Shown here in pieces: positions 1 to 8,513 of a stretch of DNA of 64,000 bases (the first letter of the stretch is position 1; every line of letters starts with the position of its first letter). The position numbers and the translations under genes were made by a program. The stretch lies in the NCBI GenBank assembly GCA_963827065.1, contig CAWGZM010000007.1:337743-401742 (forward strand). Direction: 5' to 3'. The notes below the pieces were generated by a model. The model saw only the letters and a program-made list of their open reading frames with translations. It ran no database searches and was not told where the DNA came from. The DNA is from JACVRW01 sp963827065 (GTDB lineage Bacteria; Actinomycetota; Thermoleophilia; Solirubrobacterales; Thermoleophilaceae).

Positions 1-702
1 CCAATTCGACTCGGCCCCGAAGGCCCAGCGGCCCTCGCCGCGATAACGGACGCGTCGAGTCGCCCACGCGAGCGGCACGCACACGGCCACGCCGACGGCC
101 AGCGTGCCGAGCGCAATCCAGAGCATCACCACCGGCCCGGAGCTGATCACGCCGATGGTGGCTGCGATCGCGGCCACGCAGGTCGAAGCGCCTCGCAGGA
201 CCCCGTAGAACCCGCCCTTCACGAACTCGAGGTGGGCCTGGTAGTGGTACATGCCGAGCTCCGTGCACCCGTGCCCGAGCGTGAAGAGCGCCGCCAGGCC
301 GATGAAGGTCAGGCGATCGGATGGGGAGTCGCCGACGCCGAGGATCGTCGCGCCCAGCAGGCCGAGGGCAGCGGCCGCCGCGATCTGCGCCGCGGTGCCG
401 CCGACCGCGGTGAGGAAGGGAGACGGTTCGTCGAGGCCGCGGGAGACGCGTTCCGCCTCCTCCCGCGTGTAGCGCATGCGAATACCGCCGGCGGCGAAGC
501 TTCCCGCGAACGAGCCCACGGTGAGGAGCAGGACGACGTATGCGAAGTCGCTGACCTCGAGTCCTCGAACCAGCATGACGATCGCAATCGCGCTCAGCCC
601 GCGCGCCGTCATGTTGAGGCCGAATGTCGACACGAAGCCGCGTTTGAACGTCGACTGCCCATGGAGCAGCCGTGACCGCACGGTTTCTAGTAGTCGCCTC
701 AT
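1..702 (-). CDS. Wzx-type polysaccharide flippase/export membrane protein (C-terminus beyond left edge)
   Basis: The first 234 codons of a gene that continues past the left edge are visible. The ATG lies at 702 and the frame stays open to base 1. The protein has a short basic N-terminus and then hydrophobic segments at about residues 22-48, 53-74, 98-123, 130-146, 174-188 and 190-214. This spacing fits the polysaccharide transport (Wzx/MATE-like) family, which flips lipid-linked sugar repeat units across the membrane. The assignment rests on topology and context: lyases and a sugar-phosphate transferase follow within 6 kb. No single catalytic motif is diagnostic in this family. It is divergent from the lyase gene at 847. 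Confidence 0.6.
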   Translation of the reverse strand, partial: MRRLLETVRSRLLHGQSTFKRGFVSTFGLNMTARGLSAIAIVMLVRGLEVSDFAYVVLLLTVGSFAGSFAAGGIRMRYTREEAERVSRGLDEPSPFLTAVGGTAAQIAAAAALGLLGATILGVGDSPSDRLTFIGLAALFTLGHGCTELGMYHYQAHLEFVKGGFYGVLRGASTCVAAIAATIGVISSGPVVMLWIALGTLAVGVAVCVPLAWATRRVRYRGEGRWAFGAESNW

Positions 703-846
703 ACGCTGGACCTCAGACAAAAACGGTTGCGGGCGCAGGGTACTTCCGGCCGGCGCCCGCCTTACAGCAAGCTGAACCGCTACCAGAGCGTTACTAACCC
801 ACATGGCGAGCCCGCCCCGGCAACCCCTCGCATCAAGGCGCCACCC

Positions 847-1590
847 GTGAAAGTGCTGGTCGTGGCGCTCGTGGCTGTCCTCGCCGTCGGCGGGGCGACC
901 GTCTCGCTGCGAGAACCGGAGTCGACCCTCGACCGAGGCGATTTCGAGACGGCGGACCTCTCGCAGTGGCGCGAGCGGCAGTGCCTTCCTGAGCGCGTCT
1001 CCGTCGGATCCGAGCGCCCGGACGCCTTCGACGGCAGCCACCGGGCCCGGCTCGAGGTCCGGGACGGCGACGAGGAGCCTCAGACCGGGAGCGAGCGCTG
1101 CGAGCTGGTCGGCCCGTCGCTTCCCCACGACGAGGAGCGCTGGTACCGGCAGGCGATCTACATCCCCTCCGAGGCGGACCCGCCGGACAGCTGGCAGATC
1201 ATGTCGCAGTGGTACTCGAACTACGGGGGGTCGCCCCCGCTCGCGCTCTTCAACGACATGGGCATGCCGATGCGCTGGTCGCTCCGCCACGGTGATTCAT
1301 CGCGGCTGTATTGGCGCAGCAAGGAGCTGGCTCGCGACCGGTGGCACGAGGTGGTCGTGGGGGTCTATCTCTCGCAGAGCCCCTCCCGCGGTTGGGTCGA
1401 GGTCTGGCTCGACGGCGAGCGGCAGACGCTCGCCAATGGCAAGACTCGGATGCACGGCCAGACTCGCGGCGCCACGCGCGGCTCCTTCAAGACCGGCATC
1501 TATCGCGATCCGGACTCGCAGGTCACGAGCATCGAATATCTGGACGACGTCTCGGTCGGGCCGAGCCGCGAGTCCGTGACGCAGGACTGA
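847..1590 (+). CDS. Secreted or membrane-anchored polysaccharide lyase-like protein
   Basis: This 247-residue protein has a hydrophobic N-terminal signal or anchor (residues 2-18) and one heparin-lyase-I-like jelly-roll domain (PF14099 type). Family-like features are the ERCEL motif at about residue 83, a WYRQAIYIP strand, and a SQWYSN segment followed by a WHEVVVGVY strand. The GTG at 847 is preferred because it begins the signal sequence and has AAGGCG upstream. An ATG at 727 in the same frame would add 40 unlikely residues. Two larger relatives follow at 1759 and 3035. The likely role is cleavage or trimming of acidic exopolysaccharide outside the cell. The substrate cannot be read from sequence. 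Confidence 0.65.
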   Translation: MKVLVVALVAVLAVGGATVSLREPESTLDRGDFETADLSQWRERQCLPERVSVGSERPDAFDGSHRARLEVRDGDEEPQTGSERCELVGPSLPHDEERWYRQAIYIPSEADPPDSWQIMSQWYSNYGGSPPLALFNDMGMPMRWSLRHGDSSRLYWRSKELARDRWHEVVVGVYLSQSPSRGWVEVWLDGERQTLANGKTRMHGQTRGATRGSFKTGIYRDPDSQVTSIEYLDDVSVGPSRESVTQD

Positions 1591-1758
1591 GCCGGTCCGC
1601 AACTTCGGCACCCCGGCTGTGTCACATGGGGGGCCAACTGCTCAAAAGGACTACAGCGCGACGTCCGTTAACAGGTGGTGAGGGACGCTCCTCACACGTG
1701 TGGCCCACGGGCCGCGCACGACAACGGTCCACGATCACGTCAGGAATCGGTTTCAAGC

Positions 1759-2964
1759 ATGAGAAAAAGACTCGCTGCCCTTGTTGTGGCCTCCTCCCTC
1801 GTAGTTCCGGCCGCCGCCGCGGCGGACACGCCCGTCGGCGCGTCGGCCTCGCAGGCGTCCGTGAAGACGATGAAGTCCGCGCTTCGTAAGGACGTAAAGC
1901 GAGCGCTGAAGAGCGTGCGCAAGCTCGACCTCGCGACGGTCGCCTCCAAGGGTTTCAAGCTGAAGAGCATTCGCGGGCTCACCGCCGGCAAGCTCTCCTT
2001 GGCCGCGACAGTGCGTTCGGACTCCGGACGCGTGACGGTGACGAAGGGGTCACGGACCTTCGGGAAGAGCGGAAAGAAGAACGTCCGGGTGAAGCTGACC
2101 AGGTCCGGCAAGCAGCTACTCGGTGCCACCAATCGCGCCACGCTCAGGCTGAAGGCCACCTTCGTCGCACGCACGGGCGGCCGCGTGACCGTCGTCTACA
2201 GGGTGACGCTGAAGCGCTCGCCCGGATCGAGCATCGGTCCTGAGGGCGGCACGCTGCCCCCGGCGAGGCCGGTCGCGCCGATTCCAGCCGACGCCACGCC
2301 GCTGTACTCGCAGAACTTCGAGAACTCCGATCCGTTGTCGTGGCGTCCGGGTCTCAGCCCGCAGTGTGGCGGCACGGTTGGATGGGGCACCGACGGTGGC
2401 GACGGGTATGCCCACCTGGAGCTGCCCGCGGATGCGGTTCCGCTGGCCGGGCTCGAGCGTTGCGAGCTCAGCCACGGTGGCTACGGCGACGCCCGCGAGC
2501 CGGGCAGCTACTGGTACCACGCGCGCATCAAGCTCGGTGAGGGCTTCCCGCACCAGCCGGCGCCCGGTAACTGGACGACGATCCAGCAGTGGCAGGAGGA
2601 CAGGCCGCCTGCGCCGACCGGGGCGCCCGACCCCGTCGATGGCGCGATGTTCGTGAACGCGGGTCCCGCGGGGTCCACGAGCGCACGCACGTACCTGCAG
2701 GGGCACCACCTCGTGCCGCCCGTGTCGCAGGGTCCCCTCTTCGAGAAGAGCCGCTGGATCGACTTCGTCGTGCACGGCGTCTGGACGGACCAGCCGACCG
2801 GCTACCTCGAGTGGTGGATCGACGGGACCCCCGTCGGGCGCACGAACGGGGTGACCTCGGCTGTGGGCGGGCGCCACTTCTGGAAGGGTGGGATCACGCG
2901 CGCCGAGGCGATCAACACCCTTCAGACCGCGGACATCGCGGAGCTCACCGTCTACCAGAAGTAG
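1759..2964 (+). CDS. Secreted two-domain polysaccharide lyase-like protein (copy 1)
   Basis: This 401-residue protein has a signal peptide (1-22) and a basic, Lys/Arg-rich beta module (about 35-155). A Pro-rich linker then leads to a PF14099-like lyase domain (about 182-401) with ERCELSHGG at 233-241, a WYHARI strand and a WWIDG strand near the end. It is a close paralogue of the next gene in both halves, including a shared MKSAL..D...AL start and a VASKGF segment in the N-terminal module. The ATG at 1759 directly precedes the signal peptide. An in-frame start at 1675 would bury it. The basic N-module may bind anionic glycan or cell wall; that is inference. A strong hairpin ends the gene. Confidence 0.68.
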   Translation: MRKRLAALVVASSLVVPAAAAADTPVGASASQASVKTMKSALRKDVKRALKSVRKLDLATVASKGFKLKSIRGLTAGKLSLAATVRSDSGRVTVTKGSRTFGKSGKKNVRVKLTRSGKQLLGATNRATLRLKATFVARTGGRVTVVYRVTLKRSPGSSIGPEGGTLPPARPVAPIPADATPLYSQNFENSDPLSWRPGLSPQCGGTVGWGTDGGDGYAHLELPADAVPLAGLERCELSHGGYGDAREPGSYWYHARIKLGEGFPHQPAPGNWTTIQQWQEDRPPAPTGAPDPVDGAMFVNAGPAGSTSARTYLQGHHLVPPVSQGPLFEKSRWIDFVVHGVWTDQPTGYLEWWIDGTPVGRTNGVTSAVGGRHFWKGGITRAEAINTLQTADIAELTVYQK

Positions 2965-2974
2965 CAACGTCAGA

Positions 2975-3008
2975 GTCCGGCCGGGCGCCCCGTGGCGCCC
3001 GGCCGGAC
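2975..3008 (+). terminator. Perfect GC-rich hairpin after the first duplicated lyase gene
   Basis: A perfect 15-bp stem (2975-2989 pairs with 2994-3008) has a 4-nt CCGT loop and starts 11 nt after the stop codon. There is no long T run after it (CCATTACTT follows). It resembles the GC-rich hairpins that end genes in high-GC actinobacteria. It separates the two lyase paralogues into distinct transcripts or reduces read-through. Confidence 0.7.
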
Positions 3009-3034
3009 CATTACTTCGTAGGAGATAGATAGCC

Positions 3035-4135
3035 GTGACTCGTTGTGAGTTCAAGATGAAGTCCCTCCTCGCCGCGCTCGTCGCGGCATTTGTGCTTGTG
3101 GTCCCGGCTTCGGCCTCGGCGCAGAGCATGAAGTCCGCGCTGAAGAGCGACCTCGCCCGCGCGCTCGACAAGGTCGGCACGCTCGACCTCGCGTCGGTCG
3201 CCAGCAAGGGCTTCACGATCAAGGGAATGCGTGACCTCCGGGCCGGCAAGGCGTCGTTCACCGCGACGGCGAAGGGTCGTACCGTGGCCCGGGGCTCGGC
3301 GAGGTTCGACGGACGCGGCAAGGCGAACGTCCGCATGAAGCTGACCAGCTCCGGCAAGCGGCTTCTCGCAAACGCGAGCAGCGTCACGCTGACCGTGAAG
3401 GCGAAGCTGGGCCAGGCGGTCAGCGCCCGCCGTAGGGTGACCCTCAGTCGTGCGCCCGCGCTGACCCCTCCGATTCCCGCCAACGTCAAGCGCCTCTACT
3501 CGCAGACCTTCGACAAGCGCGCCCCCTGGCCCGGTCTGAGCACCCAGTGCGCGCACCCCGTCCAGTGGGCCAGCGAGAACGGCGACGGGTTCGCCCACTT
3601 CGAGGTGCGGCCCGGCGAGCCCACCGTGGCTGGGCACGAGCGCTGCGAGGTGAGTCACGGAGGCTTCAACAATTCTCTGCCGCCCGGCGAGTACTGGTAC
3701 CGGGCGCGTCAGCGGGCCGGTGCCGGCTTCCCGCACGTCCGCCACGCCGATCACTGGGCGAACGTGCTGCAGTGGCACGAGGACGAGCCCGCTCCCGGCC
3801 AGGACACGGGCGCGGTCGACGCCGCGGTCTTCGTGAACTCGGCACCCACCGAGAGCATGCTGATCGAGGGCGACCACCTGGACCCCAATTTCATCCAGGC
3901 CGGTCCCTTCGACATCCACACCTGGCATGACTTCGTCGTGCACGGGGTGTGGACCGACAGGTCGAACGGCTACATCGAGTGGTGGATCGACGGCGTGTAC
4001 GCCGGCCGCTCGGACGGCGTGACCTCGGAGACCGGCGGTCGCCACTTCTGGAAGGGCGGCATCGAGCGCGCGACCGAGCTCAACAGCCTTCAGAGCGCCG
4101 ACATCTCGAGCATCGAGATCTACCGCGGCCGCTAG
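3035..4135 (+). CDS. Secreted two-domain polysaccharide lyase-like protein (copy 2)
   Basis: This 366-residue paralogue of the preceding gene has a signal peptide ending near Ala-29, a basic N-terminal beta module (about 32-140), and a lyase-like jelly roll (about 152-366) with ERCEVSHGG at 202-210 and a WWIDG strand. The GTG at 3035 is chosen because AGGAG lies 10 nt upstream. The ATG at 3056 would leave a slightly shorter signal peptide and cannot be excluded. The order and spacing suggest a tandem duplication followed by divergence. It probably acts on the same class of uronic-acid polysaccharide as its neighbours, outside the cell. Confidence 0.68.
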   Translation: MTRCEFKMKSLLAALVAAFVLVVPASASAQSMKSALKSDLARALDKVGTLDLASVASKGFTIKGMRDLRAGKASFTATAKGRTVARGSARFDGRGKANVRMKLTSSGKRLLANASSVTLTVKAKLGQAVSARRRVTLSRAPALTPPIPANVKRLYSQTFDKRAPWPGLSTQCAHPVQWASENGDGFAHFEVRPGEPTVAGHERCEVSHGGFNNSLPPGEYWYRARQRAGAGFPHVRHADHWANVLQWHEDEPAPGQDTGAVDAAVFVNSAPTESMLIEGDHLDPNFIQAGPFDIHTWHDFVVHGVWTDRSNGYIEWWIDGVYAGRSDGVTSETGGRHFWKGGIERATELNSLQSADISSIEIYRGR

Positions 4136-4208
4136 GGCCGCAACAGACCCGACGGGGCAAATCGGCTGAGCCGCAGAAGCAAGGCGGCCCAGCGCCCGTT
4201 CATTACGC

Positions 4209-4841
4209 GTGGAACGGCGCGAGCTACTGGTGGCGGTCGACGCGGACGAGAAGCTGCGTTCGCGAATCGCGACGCTCTTTGCAGCCGACGGAATCTCGAT
4301 CGCCAACAACGGCTCGCAGGCATCCGCCGACCTCCGGGTCGTCGGGGTAGATCTTTCCAAGCCGATCTCGCTGCGGCGCCTCAAGGCGATCCTCACGCGC
4401 GGAGACGAGCGCATCGTGGCGGTCTCGCCGTTCTGCGGCGTGTACGGTCTCCGGCGCGCGATGAAGGCCGGCGCCGACTCGCTCGTGCTCGAGCAAGAGC
4501 TCGAGGAGATGCTCGTGCCTGCCGCGCGTGCCGTCGCCGCCGGTCTCACAGTCATGCCGGCCGACCTCTGGAACGGCGCGGAGCGAGTCTCACTCTCGCA
4601 TCGTGAGCGCGAGGTCCTGCGGCTCGCTGTCACCGGGCGAACCAACGCCGAGATTGCCAGCACGCTCTTCTTGGCCGAGAGCACGGTCAAGTCACATCTC
4701 TCGTCGGCATACCGGAAGCTCGGGGCCGGCGGCCGCAACGACGCGGCCTCGATGATCTTCGATCCGGATGGGGGGCTCGCCGACATGGTGCTCCGCCACG
4801 AGGATCACGAGAGCCTCGCCGACGGCATTCCCGCGGCCTGA
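4209..4841 (+). CDS. LuxR/NarL-type DNA-binding regulator with degenerate receiver
   Basis: This 210-residue protein has a C-terminal LuxR helix-turn-helix (about 128-183: LSHREREVL, then NAEIA and STVKSHLSSAYRKLG). The N-terminal 110 residues have the length and alpha/beta pattern of a receiver domain. The usual acidic pair and the phospho-accepting Asp context are not recognisable, so it is probably not controlled by ordinary phosphotransfer. Its position between the lyases and the sugar transferase suggests control of exopolysaccharide genes. That role is inferred only from neighbourhood. Start: GTG at 4209. The next gene begins 77 nt after the stop. Confidence 0.78.
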   Translation: MERRELLVAVDADEKLRSRIATLFAADGISIANNGSQASADLRVVGVDLSKPISLRRLKAILTRGDERIVAVSPFCGVYGLRRAMKAGADSLVLEQELEEMLVPAARAVAAGLTVMPADLWNGAERVSLSHREREVLRLAVTGRTNAEIASTLFLAESTVKSHLSSAYRKLGAGGRNDAASMIFDPDGGLADMVLRHEDHESLADGIPAA

Positions 4842-4918
4842 CGCTCACAGGCCTAGCCCTTTTTGGTACGGGGCAGCGCGGCAGCGCTTCGGGCCACCAG
4901 CCGTTCATCACCTGAACG

Positions 4919-6463
4919 ATGGCGACTAGAGCGAGTACTGAGCCGGCGCCTGCGGCGGCGATCGAGGGTGACGGAGGCGGCTCCATCGCCAGTGTTGCCC
5001 CGCTTCGGATTCCGACAGCGGTCGACCATGCTCCGGCGGTTGCGCAACCCGGCGAGCTCCGCGCGCGCATGCTCCGCCGGCTGCTGCTGGCCGGGGACAT
5101 CGTGGCGCTGTGTTCAGCCTTCCTCCTGGTTCAGCTCTCCGCGGGAGACCTAGCGCCCCACAACCTGGCGCTCCTGGTGCTGAGCCTTCCCCTGTGGCTG
5201 CTGCTCGCCTACGGGCACCGGCTCTATCACCTCGACAGCTACCGCGCGGACTACAGCGCAGCGGATGAGATCGGGCCGGTCCTGCAGATGGCCACGCTCT
5301 GGAGCTGGTCGGTCCTGCTCGGGCTGGCAGTGGTGAGGCCTGACAACGTGGCCGTGTCGAAGATCGCGCTCTTCTGGCTGCTGACGATGATCCTCACGCT
5401 GGCGCTGCGCTCCGCCGCCCGGTCGATCGCGAGACGGCGGGTCTGGTACCTGCAGAACGCGCTGATCATCGGTCCCGAGAAGCAGGCGAGCGCGATCCTG
5501 CAGAAGATCGTGCGCCACCCGGAGTGGGGCATCAACGTCGTCGCGTGCGTGGCGGGGCCAGGCGCGAGGTTCACGCCCACGACCACCAACCACCTGATGG
5601 ATTTCGTGCCGGTGCTGGGAGGCGACGTTGACATCCCGGAGCTCGTTCGGCGCCTCGACGTCGACCGGGTAATGCTCACGCCCGCCATGGCCGAGTCGCG
5701 AGGGCGCGTCGAGGTCGTCTGGGAGCTGTCCGAACTTGGAATCCACGTTGACCTCGTGCCGAGCTGGTCGGATGTCGTGGGCACCCGCTTCGAGGTCCAT
5801 CAGATGGAGGGCATGCCGGTCCTGACGATGCCCCGGCCGCGCCTCCCCCGCTCGTCGCTGCGCATGAAGAGAGCCCTGGACCTCGCCCTCGGGACGCTGG
5901 CGCTCATCGTGCTGGCGCCGGTGCTGGCGGCCTGCGCGATCGCTATAAAGCTCGACTCGCCGGGACCGGTGTTCTTCCGCCAACGCCGAGTCGGCCGCGA
6001 TGACCAGCACTTCGAGGTCTGCAAGTTCCGCTCGATGCAGGCCGACGCCGATCGCAATAAGGACGCCGTCGCCACGCTGAACTTCCACGGCGGCGGGAAC
6101 GACAACGGGATGTTCAAGATCCGGGAGGATCCACGCGTCACCCGCGTCGGTCGCTTCCTGCGGCGCTACTCGCTCGACGAGCTGCCCCAGCTCTTCAACA
6201 TCCTGCGTGGCGAGATGAGCTTCGTCGGCCCGCGCCCGCTGATCGAGACCGAGGATCGCCAGATCGAAGGACGCTTCCGTCGCCGGCTGTCGCTGACACC
6301 GGGGCTGACCGGCCTGTGGCAGGCACACGGACGCTCAGACATCCCGTTCGAGCAGATGGTCAACCTCGACTTCCTGTACGTGTCCAATTGGTCCCTGTGG
6401 CTGGACGTGAAGCTCCTCATCAGAACGGCCTCCGCGGTCTTCCGCGGCACGGGCGCCTACTAA
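4919..6463 (+). CDS. Exopolysaccharide polyprenyl glycosylphosphotransferase (initiating sugar transferase)
   Basis: This 514-residue polytopic enzyme has about four membrane helices (residues 55-165) and a Rossmann-like CoA-binding domain in the middle. A further helix then leads into the bacterial sugar transferase domain (about 316-514). Signature elements seen are KRALDLALG before the membrane-inserted helix, SPGPVFFRQRRVGR, KFRSM, SLDELPQLFNILRGEMS, FVGPRP and LTPGLTGLWQ. The family transfers a sugar-1-phosphate from a UDP-sugar to undecaprenyl phosphate, the first committed step of exopolysaccharide assembly. It complements the flippase and lyases upstream. The length is normal and the domains are complete. 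Confidence 0.93.
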   Translation: MATRASTEPAPAAAIEGDGGGSIASVAPLRIPTAVDHAPAVAQPGELRARMLRRLLLAGDIVALCSAFLLVQLSAGDLAPHNLALLVLSLPLWLLLAYGHRLYHLDSYRADYSAADEIGPVLQMATLWSWSVLLGLAVVRPDNVAVSKIALFWLLTMILTLALRSAARSIARRRVWYLQNALIIGPEKQASAILQKIVRHPEWGINVVACVAGPGARFTPTTTNHLMDFVPVLGGDVDIPELVRRLDVDRVMLTPAMAESRGRVEVVWELSELGIHVDLVPSWSDVVGTRFEVHQMEGMPVLTMPRPRLPRSSLRMKRALDLALGTLALIVLAPVLAACAIAIKLDSPGPVFFRQRRVGRDDQHFEVCKFRSMQADADRNKDAVATLNFHGGGNDNGMFKIREDPRVTRVGRFLRRYSLDELPQLFNILRGEMSFVGPRPLIETEDRQIEGRFRRRLSLTPGLTGLWQAHGRSDIPFEQMVNLDFLYVSNWSLWLDVKLLIRTASAVFRGTGAY

Positions 6464-6614
6464 ACAGCTGCGAGACCCGCGCGCGCAGCGAGCCCGCAGC
6501 CGCGTGCGCGCAACCGTTTGCACAACTTTCGTCCATCGAACATGCGTCCAAAGTTCCAACTCTTGGCGCAACGGCACAGGGCGAGATCTTGTCCCCCCCA
6601 AGCGTTACTCAACC

Positions 6615-7697
6615 GTGAAGCCCTCCAAGGCGGTAATCCTTGCCCGCGAGCCCGCCGTCTCCGCCCCAGGGGATGCCGCGGCCTTCAGAGTAGGAGACTG
6701 GGAGGCCCCGGCGCCCGCTCTGCTGCCGGTCGCAAACCGGTCGCTGCTCGGGCACGCGCTCGACTGGCTGGGTGCCGCGGGCATGCGCGAGGTCGCCATC
6801 GTGACGGGCGACCGGCTCGCCGACGAGGCCCGCGACACCCTCGACGGGGACTGGCCCTTCAGACCGGACTGGCTCATCCAGGAGCCCGGCGAGCGCCTTG
6901 GAGACTCGCTGGCGGCCCTCACGGGATTCCTGGACGGCGAGCCCTTCGTTCTTCATCTCGCGGACAGCCTCGCGCGGCAGAGCCTGCCGGCGCTGCTCGG
7001 AAGCGAGGAGGCGGGTGAGCACGAGGCGGTCGTGGTGGTGCACGGCTCCGAGCAGGGCCCGCAGTCCGTCGTCGACATTCGTGAGCGACTGGGCGGTGCC
7101 CGCGGCAGCGGACCGCCCGAGCTCGGGCGCTCGACCCCCGCGGGCGTCGCGGTGCTCGGCGCCCGCGTCGCAAGTGAGGCAGCCGGTATCGATGCGTGGC
7201 CAGGCCGTGAGCTGAACGTGCTGGCCGAGCGGGTGAATCAGATCGGCGGCAACGTCCGGGTGCGCAAGGCGACCGGGTGGTGGCGCTTTGGCCGTGGAAC
7301 CGACGCCGCCCTCGAGGGCAATCGGTTCGCGCTCGAGGCGCTCGGCGAGGTATCGGCCCGGGGCGAGGTCATCGACAGCACCATCCAGGGGGCGGTCTCG
7401 ATCCACCCCACGGCCCGCGTCGAGTCGAGCATCATCCGCGGCCCCGCCATCATCGGCGCGGGTGTCCGCCTCCGAGACGCCTACGTGGGTCCTTACACCT
7501 CCATCGGCAACGACGTCCTGATCGAGGGCGCCGAGGTCGAGCACTCGATCGTCATGCCCGAAGCCTCCATCCGGCACCTTGGCGGCCGCCTCGAGGCCAG
7601 CGTGATCGGACCCCATGCGCGCGTGTTTCGCGCCTTCCGCCTGCCTCGAGCTCTGCGCCTCAGCGTGGGACCCGGGGCAGAGGTCTCGCTGCCGTAG
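6615..7697 (+). CDS. RmlA/GlmU-like nucleotidyltransferase with left-handed beta-helix, catalytic loop degenerate
   Basis: A 360-residue protein made of a sugar-nucleotidyltransferase-like domain (about 1-240) and a hexapeptide-repeat beta-helix (about 248-350; many isoleucine-led repeats such as IIRGPAIIGAG). PVANRSLLGHAL and IVTGD match the family, but the N-terminal nucleotide-binding loop that normally reads GGxGTRL is replaced by AREPAVSAPGD, and the usual Lys before PVANRP is missing. Catalysis is therefore doubtful and it may be a regulatory or scaffold paralogue of glucose-1-phosphate thymidylyltransferase. GTG at 6615 begins the conserved KAVILA strand. The frame is open from 6504, which looks non-coding. 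Confidence 0.7.
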   Translation: MKPSKAVILAREPAVSAPGDAAAFRVGDWEAPAPALLPVANRSLLGHALDWLGAAGMREVAIVTGDRLADEARDTLDGDWPFRPDWLIQEPGERLGDSLAALTGFLDGEPFVLHLADSLARQSLPALLGSEEAGEHEAVVVVHGSEQGPQSVVDIRERLGGARGSGPPELGRSTPAGVAVLGARVASEAAGIDAWPGRELNVLAERVNQIGGNVRVRKATGWWRFGRGTDAALEGNRFALEALGEVSARGEVIDSTIQGAVSIHPTARVESSIIRGPAIIGAGVRLRDAYVGPYTSIGNDVLIEGAEVEHSIVMPEASIRHLGGRLEASVIGPHARVFRAFRLPRALRLSVGPGAEVSLP

Positions 7698-7715
7698 TTC
7701 CTGGCGTTTTGGCGT

Positions 7716-7795
7716 TCACCCGCTCGGGTGACGGCGCTCGTCCAAAACTCCTACTTTCCTCCTCCGAAAACAAAATACTGGGGTGCCTACCCCAG
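7716..7795 (+). terminator. Two short hairpins downstream of the nucleotidyltransferase gene
   Basis: Inverted repeats lie at 7716-7731 (TCACCC/GGGTGA) and 7782-7795 (GGGGT/ACCCC). The segment between them is AT-rich for this genome, with short A and T runs. They sit between two plus-strand genes and may end the nucleotidyltransferase transcript or lie in the leader of the sigma-factor gene. Both stems are short, so the call is tentative. Confidence 0.3.
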
Positions 7796-7892
7796 CGCGC
7801 AATCCCCAGGGTGCGCGTAGGGTCGGATCCCGGTGGCAGCGTGTTGGCCCAGCCGCCGCGAAGCAGACGGTTCCCCCCCTAACTCACACGAA

Positions 7893-8513
7893 ATGGCCCC
7901 TAGTCGCGAAGCGATACAGCCCCTTGCGGACGCCAGCGAGCGTCCCCCCTTCCGCCCATCCGAGGCCGGCGAGACAGAGCTCGTGCGCCGCGCCGTGGTC
8001 GCGCTCAAGCAGGGCGACCGCAGCGCCCTCCACTTCCTCTATGTGCGCTACGCCGACGATGTCCGCGGGTTCATCAGGAGCATCGTGCGAGACGAGCACG
8101 AGGCCGAGGACATCACTCACAACGTGTTCGCGAAGCTCGTCACGGCGATCCACCGTTACGAGCCGCGCGAGGTGCCCTTCGCGGCCTGGATCCTGCGAGT
8201 TTCGCGCAACGCCGCGCTCGACCATCTGCGCGCCCGGCGGCAGATCCCCTTCGAGGAGGTCCGCACGACCGACGAGGGTCACGAGCAGGTCGGCTTCGAT
8301 CGCTCGCAGTCGCTGCGCGAGGCCTTTCACCGCTTGCCTCAGGACCAGCGCGAGGTGCTCGTGCTGCGCCACATAGCGGGTCTCTCGCCGAGCGAGATCG
8401 CCCGCCGGATCGGCAAGACCGAGAGCTCGGTGCACGGCCTGCATCACCGCGGCCGCGGAGCCCTTCAGGCTTCACTGCGGGAGCTCGACGCGGCTCCCGT
8501 CATCGCCGGCTAG
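7893..8513 (+). CDS. RNA polymerase sigma factor, ECF (RpoE-like) family
   Basis: A 206-residue ECF sigma factor. Region 2 is at about 32-100 (HFLYVRYADDVRGFIRSIV, then EAEDITHNVFAKL) and region 4 at about 140-190 (FHRLPQDQREVLVLRHIAG, EIARRIGKTESSVHGLHHRG). These bind the -10 and -35 promoter elements. ATG at 7893 is preferred over 7833 because it removes a non-conserved Arg/Pro-rich stretch. No anti-sigma gene is adjacent. Its stop codon shares the four bases CTAG with the convergent gene downstream. Confidence 0.88.
   Translation: MAPSREAIQPLADASERPPFRPSEAGETELVRRAVVALKQGDRSALHFLYVRYADDVRGFIRSIVRDEHEAEDITHNVFAKLVTAIHRYEPREVPFAAWILRVSRNAALDHLRARRQIPFEEVRTTDEGHEQVGFDRSQSLREAFHRLPQDQREVLVLRHIAGLSPSEIARRIGKTESSVHGLHHRGRGALQASLRELDAAPVIAG

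Noticed and set aside
2116..4786. Long minus-strand frames of 457 and 591 codons
   Set aside because: They are antisense to the lyases and LuxR regulator, which have signal peptides, domains and ribosome sites.
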